From: Rhinopithecus roxellana
Taxonomy: Eukaryota; Chordata; Mammalia; Primates; Cercopithecidae
Reading direction: 5' to 3'
DNA length: 64,000 nucleotides
Assembly (NCBI RefSeq): GCF_007565055.1
Contig: NC_044560.1
Span: 90,525,295 to 90,589,294, forward strand
The translations under genes and the position numbers were made by a program. Below the pieces are notes generated by a model, which was not told the DNA's origin, made no database searches, and saw only the letters and a list, made by a program, of their open reading frames with translations. Below are positions 35,887 through 46,690 of the stretch, one piece after another; the first letter of the stretch is position 1; each line of letters opens with the position of its first letter.

Positions 35887-36029
35887 ACATTTAAAATATT
35901 CTTTTTCCTGCAGTTAAGACTACTATCTAAAAAACCAAAAAACATCACTCAAATAGGAAACATAGCACCTATTGGCAGCAGTGATAATAATATATAGCTC
36001 TTTTCCAGTTTGGGAAGTGCTTCTATACA

Positions 36030-36560
36030 TCATTTATTTGTTCAACAAGTTGTTATTGAGTTCTTCTTCTGTGCCAGACAATTTTACATGCTGAGGATGT
36101 GAGAGTGAACAAAACAAAGTCCCTGCTTTTATGAAGTTGATGCTTTAATGCAGGAGAGACAGGCAACTAACAAGTAATACCATACGTAAGACAGTGATGA
36201 GTACTGTGCAGAACACAGGAAGCAGGGGAGAGAATAGAAGTATACAAGCAATGTTCTGAGTAGTGAGGCAAGACCTCTCTGCTAAGGTCATCCTTTCAAT
36301 AGAGCCTCTGCAGGGAATGAGGGGGTCAGCCACACGTGTCTGGGGTAGGCTTGGCGGGTAGTGATTGTGCAACAACAGTCCAGGCAAAATGAACAGCAAG
36401 GGGACAAGACTGGGGGACCCTCACTGGGCCATTGGTGAAACAGCAAGGAAGCCAGTGTGGCTGGGATGGACTGATGAGGAGTGTGGTAGAAATGAAGTCA
36501 GAGAGGCAGGATTTAATCCCTGATTTCCCAAGAGAGAAGCAAAGACAGATGTTAATTTCA
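36030..36560 (+). mobile_element. L2 remnant
   Basis: TTGTTATTGAGTTCTTCTTC, GTGCCAGACAATTTTACATG and AAAGTCCCTGCTTTTATGAA follow the usual L2 3' order. Confidence 0.55.
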
Positions 36561-37018
36561 ATCAGTCCCAGAACCCAGACTCAAACCCAGGTCTCCAGGC
36601 TCTTCATGCACAGACTTGTTCCTGATGTCTCAGTCCCGCAGTCATGTGCTTCTCATAGTTTATTTGATCCACGAGTTAAGTAATTTTATCTGCATTTTAC
36701 CAATAAGGATAATGACTAAAAGATCTTACTAAAGTTACTGCACCTACTTAGTGTTAAGAGATTGGAGTAATACTTGAATCTCCATATCAAATAGGTGGGG
36801 CTAAAACTCATTTCAAATTTTTAACCCCAAAATCTTGATACCTAGGATTATTTGAATTTATTTTTCCTTTACTCATTCACCATAATCATTTGTTGTAACT
36901 ATTGTAATCTTACTGAGGATTTTTTTTTCCATTTATAGTGGAAATTAGTAAAACAAAAGGTATTTGAAGACATTTTGAAACTTTTAATTGGAACATAAAA
37001 CTTTTATTTTGGGAATTT

Positions 37019-37323
37019 TTTTTTTTTTTTTTTTTTTTTGAGAGCGGAGTCTCGCTGTGTCGCCCAGGCTGGAGTGCAGTGGCGCGATCTCGGCTCACTG
37101 CAAGCTCCGCCTCCCGGGTTCCCGCCATTCTCCCGCCTCAGCCTCCGAGTAGCTGGGACTACAGGCACCCGCCACTGCGCCCAGCTAGTTTTTTTTTGTA
37201 TTTTTAGTAGAGACGGGGTTTCACCGTGTTAGCCAGGAGGGTCTCGATCTCCTGACCTCGTGATCCACCCGCCTCGGCCTCCCAAAGTGCTGGGATTACA
37301 GGCTTGAGCCACCGCGCCCGGCC
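37019..37323 (-). mobile_element. AluY with target duplication
   Basis: TATTTTGGGAATT flanks both ends; CpG-rich body. About 180 bases before the MACF1 exon at 37,506. Confidence 0.94.
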
Positions 37324-37505
37324 TATTTTGGGAATTATCAAAATATATGACCTAGGATACTTTAAGAGAAATCTTTGTTTTCCTGGACTTTTAATTTGCT
37401 TCTCAACTGAGCAAATATAAGGAGGTGTATGGAGACCTTTGAAAGTTGAATTTCTAGCGAAGATTTTACCAAGTAAAATGTGACCTTTTTATTATTTTTT
37501 TTAAG

Positions 37506-37635
37506 GTTATCTCATCATCAGGTAGCAAGTTGAAACGACCAACACCAACTTTTCATTCTAGTCGGACATCCCTTGCTGGTGATACCAGCAATAGTTCTTC
37601 CCCAGCCTCCACAGGTGCCAAAACTAACCGGGCAG
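37506..37635 (+). CDS. MACF1: MACF1 coding exon, Ser/Thr-rich tail
   Basis: Exon of 130 bases (43 codons plus one), acceptor TTTTTTTAAG and donor GTAAGT. The peptide VISSSGSKLKRPTPTFHSSR is followed by Ser/Thr-rich sequence to AKTNRA. The GSKLKR motif resembles GSKIKR in the alternative exon at 21,165. Confidence 0.95.
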
Positions 37636-38444
37636 GTAAGTACCTGCCCCGTGACCTACAAACCAGGCTGAGAATTTGGAAACAACAGCCTGTGTGGAAT
37701 GTTTCACTGCTCCCAAGGAGCCGGTAATGAGAGTGGCACTTAGTGTGATGCCCAGAAAGACAGACGTGCAGATGCTCAAGTGACCTTTACTTTTTCTGTC
37801 ATTACAACTAGCTTTAAGCTTTCCTTCTGAGATGAGATGCTTCCACAGCCAAAAGCTGGGCCATGCGTTCTCATCAGAAATGATCTCATTTGAGAGAATG
37901 TAAAAAAGGAAATGTAGGTCTTCCTCAGACACCAGTCCAGTGTTGGGATGAGCAGCTTGCTAGTAATGTTTCCAACACGTCATACTTATTATGGCTGCTG
38001 TTGAACTGAGAAAGGCAGGGGAAGATCACATCTGTTCCCCTGCTACTGTTCCTCATGGGAACCTAGGAATCTGCCTTAATTTCCTGCTGGCTGCTTCCCC
38101 TCATTTGGCCTGTATCCATCCTGCCCATGGATTAGCCCAGCTGGCAGGTTCACCCACCTGTGCTGAGATGGTTGAGCAACCCTGCTTGCCTCCACTTTGG
38201 GGGCATGGAAGGTGACAGTGCTGCTGATAGAAGTGGCTTTCTAATCCCCAGGAAACAGCTTCTCAAGTAGAATCACAAAGCTAGAAAAGGCCTCAGCAAC
38301 TTCTGTATAGATGAGGAAACGGGGGTGCAGAAAGGCTGTGAGATTTGCTTAAGATCACACAGGATCAGAACCCTAGCCTCTGCTCACTTGTTCTTCCACC
38401 CCATGCCGTCTCTATAAGTCTGCTGTTTGATTCTTGAATTCCAG
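37636..38444 (+). other. MACF1: Last MACF1 intron
   Basis: Mostly unique. A MIR/L2-like piece (GATGAGGAAACGGGGGTGCA) lies at about 38,300-38,390. Confidence 0.5.
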
Positions 38445-38701
38445 ACCCTAAAAAGTCAGCCAGTCGCCCTGGGAGTCGGGCTGGAAGTCGAGCCGGGAGT
38501 CGAGCCAGCAGCCGGCGAGGAAGCGATGCCTCTGACTTTGACCTCTTAGAGACACAGTCTGCTTGTTCCGACACTTCAGAAAGCAGCGCTGCAGGGGGCC
38601 AAGGCAACTCCAGGAGAGGGCTAAACAAACCTTCCAAAATCCCAACCATGTCTAAGAAGACCACCACTGCCTCCCCCAGGACTCCAGGTCCCAAGCGATA
38701 A
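38445..38701 (+). CDS. MACF1: MACF1 terminal coding exon: GSR repeats, SKIP motif, stop
   Basis: Acceptor TTGAATTCCAG is followed by 257 coding bases to the TAA at 38,699. The start encodes a Gly-Ser-Arg repeat (GSRAGSRAGSRASSRRGS, about 38,471-38,525), the GSR region that binds microtubules in spectraplakins. An acidic segment (DFDLLETQSACSDTSESS) follows, then a basic end with PSKIPTMSKK. SKIP (38,633-38,644) fits the SxIP consensus for EB1 recruitment to growing plus ends, with the required nearby basic residues. The protein ends TPGPKR. Confidence 0.97.
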
Positions 38702-39735
38702 CACTGTCCAAGCACCCCCAAGCCACTCTCCACTTTGAATCCTGCTCCATACATTGGGTGTATATTTATTCTGAACGGGAGAAGTTATATTGTTAAAAGT
38801 GTAAAAGAATAATTGTGTTATGAAGCTGCCTTATTTTTTTTCTTTTTGTAAGTTACTATTTTCATGTGAATACTTATGTAGATAAAATTTGCCTCCTGGT
38901 AACCCTGTAATGGATGGGGCCCAGAAATGAAATATTTGAGAAAAACAAGTGAAAAGGTCAAGATACAAATGTGTATTAAAAAAAAAAAAAAAGCCTATTA
39001 ATAGGGTTTCTGCGCGGTGCAGGGTTGTAAACCTGCTTTATCTTTTAGGATTATTCCTAAATGCATCTTCTTTATAAACTTGACTTGCTATCTCAGCAAG
39101 ATAAATTATATTAAAAAAAATAAGAATCCTGCAGTGTTTAAGGAACTCTTTTTTTGTAAATCATAGACACCTCAATTAGCAAGAACTGAGGGGAGGGCAC
39201 TTATTACTGCTTTTTCCATTGTTTAATGTTTTGTGATTTTTAGCTAAAGAGAGGGAACCTCATCTAAGTAACATTTGCACATGATACAGCAAAAGGAGTT
39301 CATTGCAATACTGTCTTTGGATATTGTTTCAGTACTGGGTGTTTAAAGGACAAATGGCTGCTAGAATTCAGGGGTAAATGTACATGTTCAGAAAACGTCA
39401 GAACATTTGGGGTTTTAAACTTGATTTTGCTCCCTACCAGCCTAGACACCGATAACTCTTGTGTTCACCAGGACCCAGACCCTTGGCAAGGGATAGGCTT
39501 GTTGGTGACATTGTGAATTTCAAATTTGTTTTATCCACTTTTTTTGCTATTTATTGAAATGGTCGATCAACTTCCCACAAACTGAGGAATGAATTCCACG
39601 AGCCTGTTCTGAAAATGTGGACGTAAGACAAACACGTGCTCGTCCTTTAATGGAGTTCACCAGCACACTTGTTAACCAGTCCCGTTTGCTTTCGTCTTTT
39701 TTTGTGCGTAATAAAGTCAACTGACCAAGTGACCA
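38702..39735 (+). other. MACF1: MACF1 3' untranslated region
   Basis: AT-rich sequence after the stop, without repeats apart from an A-run near 38,977. The end is placed about 20 bases past AATAAA at 39,710. A longer form ending after ATTAAA at 39,883 is possible. The exact cleavage site cannot be fixed from DNA. Confidence 0.8.
39710..39715 (+). terminator. MACF1: Canonical polyadenylation signal AATAAA for MACF1
   Basis: AATAAA lies 1 kb after the stop and is followed by a T/G-containing region (GGGGCTGTCTGGGGCTCCTGT) 30-50 bases on, suitable as a downstream element. Confidence 0.8.
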
Positions 39736-39739
39736 TGAA

Positions 39740-40082
39740 GAGGGGCTGTCTGGGGCTCCTGTTTTTTAGCTGCTGTTCTTCAGCTCCGACCATGTTGCTG
39801 TGTGATTATCTCAATTGGTTTTAATTGAGGCAGAAACTGAAGCTCTACCAATGAACTGTTTAAAAACAAGACACACTTTTGTATTAAAATTGCTTGCAGT
39901 AACAAATATTTTGTATTTCCTGATTTTCTTTTCAACCATTACCTTATCTATAAATGTTACCCTGGGGTATAATCATGTTATAGGTACTTAAATGCATTAT
40001 GCGAATCAAAATATCTTGACGGATAAATTGTAGAGCTTAATAGATTTTGTTTTATTTCATCCTTGTTAATTTTGTTTAATAT
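39740..40082. other. Intergenic, unique sequence
   Basis: AT-rich; contains only the possible second MACF1 polyadenylation signal. Confidence 0.5.
39883..39888 (+). terminator. MACF1: Possible second polyadenylation signal ATTAAA
   Basis: The common variant hexamer lies 170 bases past the first signal and is followed by a T-rich stretch. It would give a slightly longer MACF1 UTR. Confidence 0.4.
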
Positions 40083-40363
40083 GGCTGGGCATGGTGGCTC
40101 ACGCCCATAATCCTAGCACTACGGGGGGCCAGGGCAGGAGGATCACTTGAGTTCAGAATTTGAGACCAGCCTGGGAAACAGTAAGACCTTGTATCTACTA
40201 AAACTAAAAAAAAACAATTAGGCATGGTGGCACATGCCTGTAGCCCCAACTACTAGGGAGGTTAAGGTGGGAGGATCACGTGAGCCATGATTGCTCCACT
40301 GCACTCCAGCCTGGGTGACACAGCAAGACCCTGTCTCAAAAAAAAAAAAAAAAAAAAAAAAAA
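40083..40363 (+). mobile_element. Old AluJ-like element
   Basis: GGCTGGGCATGGTGGCTC to a 27-base A-run. Confidence 0.9.
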
Positions 40364-41175
40364 GGATATTTACATGAACATGTAGGATATCTGTCCTACT
40401 TACATGATTAAACAAATAGCATTATGTAAAAAGATACTAGAAATCTTGGAGATCCTGGGTTCTGAGAGAATGGGACCAATTTTTCATACCATGTCACGGT
40501 ATGCTGAAATTTCTGGTTAAGTGGTAGAATTTCAGAGGTGGAAGCAAAATCGGTCATCATATCTAGTTCCTTTGTTTTACAGATGGAGAAACTGGGATGG
40601 GAAAGTAGAATACAAAGTGATTTCCCTGAGCTCACGAAATGAATAAATGACAGAAGTGAACCTTGAAGTTCTCCACTCCCTATTCAAGTCTGGCACTTCT
40701 GTTTCCTCCAGCCTCTAGACAGTCGGCTTTATAATAGACCAGCCAAATGTTAACTTAGTAACGAGAAGAAAAGGGCTAGAGGCTTCCGAGGTAAAGGGGC
40801 TGAAACTCATGCCACCTGTGTTCTTGGTCATCAGGCTGCATTCCTTATGACATAGGCATTTGGTGAGGTCGATGCATGTTTGCCAAAGCTGTGAAGGCCA
40901 AATACCTGATTAAAAGGAATTTGGAGCCTAATGGATTCTGAAGGAAGTGCTTACTCTGTTCCCCATAGAACTGAGGAACTTCAAGCTGCCGGGACTTTGT
41001 ATAGGATAGTGTTTTCACCCTAATTTGCTTCCCCTTCTAGGCCTCTTGGCAGTAGAAGCATGTGAGACCAGCTTGACCTCCACCTTCCCAGATTCTGGAC
41101 TATGGTACAGAATCTTAACAAGTAATTAAGGTTTTCTGGCAAAGTTCAGCTGGCAGTGGCACCAACAAAAAGTGC
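40364..41175. other. Intergenic, unique with MIR-like core
   Basis: CAGATGGAGAAACTGGGATG near 40,580 resembles a MIR core; nothing else recognised. Confidence 0.4.
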
Positions 41176-41177
41176 AT

Positions 41178-41356
41178 TTTTTTTTTCTTTCTTTTTATTT
41201 TTTTTTTTGAGATAGGGACTCACTCTGTTGCCCACTGGAGTGCAGTGGTACAGTCTCTCTCAGCCGACTGCAACCTCCACCTCCCAAGCTCAAACGATTC
41301 TCCTGCCTCAGCCTCCTGAGTAGCTGGAGTTACAGGCACCACCATGCCTGGCTAAA
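41178..41356 (-). mobile_element. Alu right monomer fragment
   Basis: T-rich start, GAGATAGGGACTCACTC, ending CATGCCTGGCTAA. Confidence 0.87.
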
Positions 41357-41445
41357 GGTGCGTTTCCATTCAACAAATGCCTCCACACAAGACCATGTAG
41401 GAAATGAGATGCTAGGAAAAGGGTTAAAGTATAATCACAGTTCTG

Positions 41446-42037
41446 GGCCGGGTGTGGTGGCTCACACCTGTAATCCCAGCACTTTGGGAGGCTGAGGCGG
41501 GTGGATCACTTGAGGTCAGGTGACCAGCCTGGTCAAGGTGGTGAAACCCCATCTCTTTTTTTTTTTTTTTTGAGACGGAGTCTTGCTCTGTCGCCCGGGC
41601 TGGAGTGCAGTGGCCGGATCTCAGCTCACTGCAAGCTCCGCCTCCCGGGTTTACCCTGTTCTCCTGCCTCAGCCTCCGGAGTAGCTGGGACTACAGTCGC
41701 CCGCCACCTCGCCCGGCTAGTTTTTTGTATTTTTTAGTAGAGACGGGGTTTCACCATGTTAGCCAGGATGGTCTCGATCTCCTGACCTCGTGATCCGCCC
41801 GTCTCGGCCTCCCAAAGTGCTGGGATTACAGGCTTGAGCCACCGCGCCCGGCCGAAACCCCATCTCTACTAAAAATACAAAAATTAGCCAGGTGTGGTGG
41901 TGGGCACCTGTAATCCCAGCTACTCGGGAGGCTGAGGCAGGACAATTGCTTGAATCTGGGAGGCAAAGGTTGCAGTGAGCCAAGATTGCGCCACTACACT
42001 CCAGCCTGGGTGACAAGAGTGAAACTCCGTCTCAAAA

Positions 42038-42043
<6 letters not shown>
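41446..42043 (+). mobile_element. AluS-like element (41,446-41,556 and 41,868-42,043) split by another Alu
   Basis: The two halves join at GAAACCCCATCTCT, which is duplicated around the inserted element. Confidence 0.93.
41557..41853 (-). mobile_element. Young AluY inserted into an Alu
   Basis: Poly-T, CCGGATCTCAGCTC, GGCTTGAGCCACC. Exact 14-base duplication at 41,543-41,556 and 41,854-41,867. Confidence 0.95.
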
Positions 42044-42068
<25 letters not shown>

Positions 42069-42069
42069 T
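42044..42069. repeat. (TA)n microsatellite at an Alu tail
   Basis: About 12 TA units after the A-run. Confidence 0.95.
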
Positions 42070-42149
42070 GTAAAATGACAGTCCTGTGATAGAAATGGTA
42101 AATGAGGAGGGCAAATTTGGTGTCTGCTAGGGACTTGAACGATGCAATA

Positions 42150-42345
42150 ACTAGCTCATGTTTTTTGAGTGCTTACTGTAAGCCAGTGGTTATGCTAAGT
42201 GCTCTATATACATTCTCACTGAATACCCTTAACTAGAACTGTTATGATCATTAGCCCCTTTTTCTTGATGAGACACTGAGCCTGAGAGGTTAAGATCACA
42301 GAGTTGCCAGGTGGCTAGGGAAAGCCCTTGTTTTGACACTACTTT
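42150..42345 (+). mobile_element. MIR
   Basis: TTGAGTGCTTACTGTAAGCC, TAAGTGCTCTATATACATTC and GAGAGGTTAAGATCACAGAG in MIR order. Confidence 0.75.
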
Positions 42346-43176
42346 CTCCAAGAAAGCTACCCCACCTCAGTTCCCTTCCAGTCCTAGTATTCTGGGATTC
42401 CACTCCCACATGGTCTGCTCCCACTTCCCTGCTCCTCTGCCCTTCCAGCCACTTTGTTGGCTCCTCTGTGGGAGCACAGCTTTCATTCTGCCTTGGGAAA
42501 TTGCCGTGTTCACCAGCTGTCACCCCTGTTGCTGTGGGGGCTGCTCAGGGGCAGGGGGCTTGTCCTCTCCATCTCTGGCTCAGGGCACAGCACAGAGCAG
42601 CTCATGGTGATTGTTGCTGAACTGAATTTTGGGCAGAGGCCCTTGGAATGGCTAAAATCTGCTGTTTAGGTTTATGAGAATGTGAAGTCCATTGTTTAGA
42701 AAACACAGCTCTATCTCCACATCGTAAATTGAGAAATGATTTCTGTTACAAGAATCAGCCCAGCACTGGGCAGCTTGCAGTCTAGCTGGGAGCCCAGAAT
42801 TGCACAAAACAAACCTGAGAATTGCACAGGCTGGATCTAGGGCCTCAAGTGATGCGCAGTGGATTCAAAAGGGGCATGCAGAGAGGACAGTGAAGGGGGC
42901 GTGGGCAGGAGATTCCAAGACTCTGACCAAGATGACATGGGGACAAAGCCTTGTGAATTCAGCCTGCTAAACAGCTTTCTCTGCCCCTCCACCCCATCAC
43001 CATTAGAGGCTCATTGTCATTGTACCCACTCCCACATCTGATTACTGTACCTGCCTCCACCTGCAGGGCCCTGACTCCTGTCTCCCTCTGATCCATATTC
43101 CGCTCTGCTTCCATGCTCTGGTCTTGGGTACTTTCAACGGTTATTCTGCATTATCCTTAGCTCAGTATCCTTATGG
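42346..43176. other. Intergenic, unique sequence
   Basis: No repeat or exon recognised. Confidence 0.45.
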
Positions 43177-43286
43177 GACAGTCCCAGTCTGCAGAGAAGC
43201 CTCAGCCTCTAGGCGGTGGCATCCACGTCTGCTCCACCTGGAGCCGGTGCAGGTGCCTCATGGGGGGCGCTCTGGGGACCGCGCAG
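43177..43286. repeat. Decayed upstream copy of BMP8A 5' CpG-island segment
   Basis: GACAGTCCCAGTC starts both this segment and 44,877-44,986. They align without gaps for about 107 bases at a constant offset of 1,700, with 21 mismatches counted by eye (about 80% identity). Many differences are CpG to TpG or CpA in this copy. Confidence 0.8.
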
Positions 43287-43594
43287 AAAATTTACGAGCA
43301 GTGTGGAAATATACCTGTTGGGTAAAAGACAAACTAGGCATGTGTTTAAGCCACCAGCAAATAACTATTTGAAAATTTTATTGAGGTGATGACTTCAAAA
43401 CGTGATTTTGGGGGCATTATACACTTGCTTCAAGGTTTAATCTTCAATCCACATGGGGGAGCACCATAATCTCTGGTGCCCAGGACCCTCGTCTAGCTCC
43501 TGTGAGGCCCTTTGCGGTCCCTCCCTTGCCAGCCCCTCCAGCCTCGGCCATTTGCCCCCTGGGCTCTCCAGGTTCCACTGCCCCCCTTCCCAAG

Positions 43595-43690
43595 CCCAGC
43601 TCCACTGCTGTGTGACATGGCATAAGTCCCTTAACCACTGTGTGCCTCAGTTTCCCCATTTGTTAAAAGAGGAGGTTCCAGTGGTATGTA
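43595..43690 (-). mobile_element. MIR remnant
   Basis: TGTGTGACATGGCATAAGTC and GCCTCAGTTTCCCCATTTG are the reversed MIR core. Confidence 0.65.
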
Positions 43691-43786
43691 TCCCCTAACG
43701 ATGTGCGAGCATCACAGAAATGACACGGGACACACACTCAGAACATGCCTCGCGCGTGGAAAGTGCTGACTGTTACCATTATTAGG

Positions 43787-43905
43787 CTCCCCCCCGGGGT
43801 CTCAGGGCCTTGGCACAAGCTATTCCCTCTGCCTGAAGCACTTTCCTCCACTGACCTTTCCCAGCGCAGTCTAGGTGCCTTCTTCCGCAGCTCCTGAACC
43901 ACACA
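43787..43905. mobile_element. L2 remnant
   Basis: GGCACAAGCTATTCCCTCTG and CCTGAAGCACTTTCCTCC are typical L2 phrases, at the edge of the CpG island. Confidence 0.55.
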
Positions 43906-44669
43906 GGAATAATTATGTAAGGCGAGAGCGCGCCCAGGGAAGAGCAGGGTGTGCAGAAAGGGACTGAGTCAGTCGAGACGTTTCCGCGGGGATCCTTCTC
44001 CTGCCAGGCCTGCACCGGGGTTGTGGCGACTAAGAAGATGTGCACAGGTGGCTCCCGAGTGTTCGGGAAGGGCCCCAGAGCTTCTGGCCCGGATGGAGGC
44101 AGGAACCGGAGTCCCCTCTGCAAAGCTGTATCAGTACCGGGGACGCAGGGCGCGCAGCGAGGGCTGGCGGAGGCGGCCCGCCTGGGGCGCTGCCCGGGCT
44201 CACGCGGGAGCCAGGTGGGGGACGCATGGAGAAGCAGCCGAGCAGGTGCTGGGAAGGAGGCGCCCGCAAAAGCGCATGCAGGGGCCACCGGGAAGGCGCC
44301 TGGTGGCGGCGAGGGGCCGCTGTGGCCGGAACCCAGGCCGGCTACTGCGGGCAGAGGAACGTGCCCCACCCTCGGGGCTTGGCTGGCACCGCCCGGCTCT
44401 CCAGACGGGGCTGCGGCCGCGTGTCGGGCCCGGTGACCACCCCAGCACACCACGGCAGGGCGGCCGGGTGGCACCACTGGCGAGACTGGGACGGCGCCGC
44501 AGCCTTAGGATCTCTGCGCCGAAGCCCGCGGCGCGAGCCACTACAGCCCTGACCACACTGACGCCCAGGCTGCGGGCTCCTCGCCCGGACCACCTACCAG
44601 CCACGCCGAAGTCGCACCTCCGAGTCCCCCCACCCGCGACACCGGCCGCCGCCCCAGGCCCCTCGCGGG

Positions 44670-44740
44670 CGTGGCCTCCGCGCCCCGGCCCCGCCCCCGC
44701 GCCCCCATTGGTCAGTCCCGGGGGTGGGCGGGCGGCACCG
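44670..44740 (+). promoter_or_regulatory. BMP8A: Sp1-type GC boxes with an inverted CCAAT box
   Basis: CCCCGCCCCC at about 44,689 and GGGTGGGCGGG at about 44,722 flank CCATTGGTC at about 44,705, an NF-Y type inverted CCAAT. A second ATTGG lies at 44,868. This cluster 250-430 bases upstream of the ATG is the best core-promoter candidate. Binding is inferred from motif only. Confidence 0.55.
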
Positions 44741-44876
44741 ACGGCTGAGCCGGGGCAGGGACTCGCGGGAATCGCGCCGCCCGGGTCGCTGCCGGAGCTC
44801 GCCCGTCGCCCCTGCGCTGCGCGGACCGCGGCCACAGCCGGACTGGTGGGCACGGCGGCGACAGACGGATTGGCTT

Positions 44877-44986
44877 GACAGTCCCAGTCCTCAGAGGAGC
44901 ACCGGCCTCGAGGCGGTGGCGTCCGCGTCCGCTTGTCCCGGAGCAGGGGCAGGTGCCGCGCGGGGGGCGCTCCAGGGACCGCGTTG
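44877..44986. repeat. BMP8A: BMP8A-proximal copy of the duplicated segment
   Basis: CpG-preserving partner of 43,177-43,286, ending about 135 bases upstream of the BMP8A start codon, so probably in promoter or 5' UTR. Confidence 0.8.
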
Positions 44987-45119
44987 AGGCCGCGGACGCC
45001 GCCCGCCGAGGCCGGCCCCCGGCTCGCCGAACCCAGCTCCCCGCTCGCCGTCGGGGCGTCCCCAGGCCCAAGGGCGGCCGCGGAGCCGATGCGCGCCAGC
45101 TGAGCGTCCCCGGCCGGCC

Positions 45120-45453
45120 ATGGCCGCGCGCGCAGGCCCGCTCTGGCTCCTGGGGCTGGCGTTGTGCGCGTTGGGCGGGGGCGGCCCCGGCCTGCGACCC
45201 CCGCCCGGCTGTCCCCAGCGACGTCTGGGCGCGCGCGAGCGCCGGGACGTGCAACGCGAGATCCTGGCGGTACTCGGACTACCTGGGCGGCCCCGGCCCC
45301 GCGCGCCACCCGCCGCCTCCCGGCTGCCCGCGTCCGCGCCGCTCTTCATGCTGGACCTGTACCACGCCATGGCCGGCGACGACGACGAGGACGGCGCGCC
45401 CGCGGAGCGGCGCCTGGGCCGCGCCGACCTGGTCATGAGCTTCGTCAACATGG
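45120..45453 (+). CDS. BMP8A: BMP8A coding exon 1: signal peptide and prodomain start
   Basis: ATG in strong context (G at -3, G at +4) opens 111 codons plus one base before donor GTGAGT. Residues 1-19 (MAARAGPLWLLGLALCALG) are a classic secretion signal. The prodomain begins with CPQRRLGARERRDVQREILA, conserved in the BMP5/6/7/8 group. APLFMLDLYHAMAGDDDEDG and RADLVMSFVNM follow. BMP8 proteins are secreted TGF-beta family ligands acting through BMP receptors and SMADs, with roles in germ cells and energy balance. The start MAAR and the position beside MACF1 favour BMP8A over its near-identical paralogue BMP8B. The mature ligand is encoded beyond the window. Confidence 0.95.
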
Positions 45454-45560
45454 GTGAGTGCGGCCGCCCGCGCCGGGACCCTTGAAGTAAACTGGCTGCA
45501 GGGGAGAGTGCGCGCATCCGCGGGCGGTGCCGGGCCCTGGCCGAACGGGGTGCCACAGAC

Positions 45561-46589
45561 GGTGGACGCGAACCACCAGAGAGTGGGACCGCCGTGATTA
45601 GGGAAAGTCTAAGGATCATGGGGCCCCCTGGGCTGCGGGGTGGTCAGGAGCAGGGTGGGGGGAACTGTGGCTGCCTTCATCCTGCCCCAAACACACCCAG
45701 GAGTAAGAATCAGGTGATGTCCTTGCCCACCTGGGCTGCCCCAGGCAGACAGCCTGGTCCTGGGGAGACAGGTGAGTAAACAGAGGCCGGGATGCTGTCA
45801 CTGTGATAAGGGCAGTACTGAGGAGAGGGACGAAGTTCAGCGTGGAAACCTGTGGTCACATCATCAGAGTGACCAGAGCTGACTCGCGTGTCCTGAGTCC
45901 ACAGCAGGCTCTTCCCTGTGCGGAGCCTGGGTGGGGTGCGGCTGTCAGGGGAGCGGCTGGGGAAGGAGCAGACTCAGCTCAGTGGGGCAGGGACTGTGGC
46001 CTTGTCACCCTGAGCCAGGAAGCCTGACTGTCCATCCGGTGCTCAATGAAATGACATTTCTGTTGTCAGGTCAGGCTTTCAGGGTGCAGAGAGCTTTCTG
46101 AGGAGTCTGGGCTGAAGAACACAGGGGACTGAGCCGCAGCAGGTTTTGTGGGGCCATCAGCCATTTGCTTCCTACACTAGGGCAGAAGAGGGCATGGCCA
46201 AGCCTCTGCTCCCCACAACCCAAGAGCTGGTGGTGGAGGTGAGCAGCAGGAGACAGCCGTTCACCATCAGTGAGTGCCTAGAGCCAGGCACAGGTCTCCA
46301 GCCGGTGGGATCTGGATGCTGCCTTTGTAGTTAGAGGACAGGGTGGGGATGTGGGACAGAGGAGACCATCTGTGAAGCTGGGACTGGGCCTCTGTCATCA
46401 GGACAGGCTGACACTGGGCTCAGGACCAAGAAGAGTTGTGGATGGAGTCGTCCAAGAATGTCCCTGAGGGAGCCGCCCATCAGAATGAGTCACTACCCAG
46501 CCCATGTCCTACCTCCCCTGGCATCCCCTGGGTCAAGACATGCACAGCCTGGTGGGGCTGTTGCTGGGAATTGGGCAGGGCCTACCCCT
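45561..46589 (+). other. BMP8A: BMP8A intron 1, unique sequence after the CpG island
   Basis: GC-moderate, no repeats recognised. Confidence 0.45.
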
Positions 46590-46690
46590 CTGTGTGACCT
46601 TAGAGAAGTTCCTCACCCTCTCAGCCTTGGTTGCTCCTTGTAAAATGAGGGGCCTGGTGATCCGTCCTTAGGGTTGTTGTGTGATTGGCT
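46590..46690 (-). mobile_element. MIR remnant
   Basis: TGTGTGACCTTAGAGAAGTT and TTGTAAAATGAGGGGCCTG. Confidence 0.55.

Larger units (their letters stand above)
1..39735 (+). other. MACF1: MACF1 transcription unit, 3' portion
   Basis: Seventeen exon-like blocks with consensus AG/GT borders join into one open frame ending at 38,701. The frame reads, in order: spectrin-type helical repeats, a linker, two EF-hands, a GAS2 domain, and a Ser/Arg/Gly-rich tail with GSR repeats and SKIP. This order is diagnostic of spectraplakins (MACF1 and dystonin). The tail peptides (KSRSGGRKSLSQPTPPPMPI, ARGRTNIELREKF, ending TPGPKR) are those I know from MACF1, and BMP8A follows downstream as it does next to human MACF1. 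MACF1 links actin filaments to microtubules and their plus ends. Only the microtubule-interacting end is present; the actin-binding and plakin parts lie upstream of the window. Known: family role. Seen: exons and domains. Exon numbering is not attempted. Confidence 0.96.
43920..45560. promoter_or_regulatory. BMP8A: CpG island, BMP8A promoter and first exon
   Basis: About 1.6 kb with very high G+C and abundant CpG, in contrast to the flanks. It covers the likely promoter, 5' UTR, coding exon 1 and start of intron 1. No TATA box is evident; such islands usually use dispersed starts, so the cap site is left open. Confidence 0.9.

Noticed and set aside
44200..45309. 369-codon open frame on the minus strand opposite BMP8A exon 1, and overlapping plus-strand frames from 43,949
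   Set aside because: Extreme G+C removes stop codons by chance. The frames are Pro/Arg/Ala-rich, overlap each other and the real BMP8A exon, and match no protein I know.
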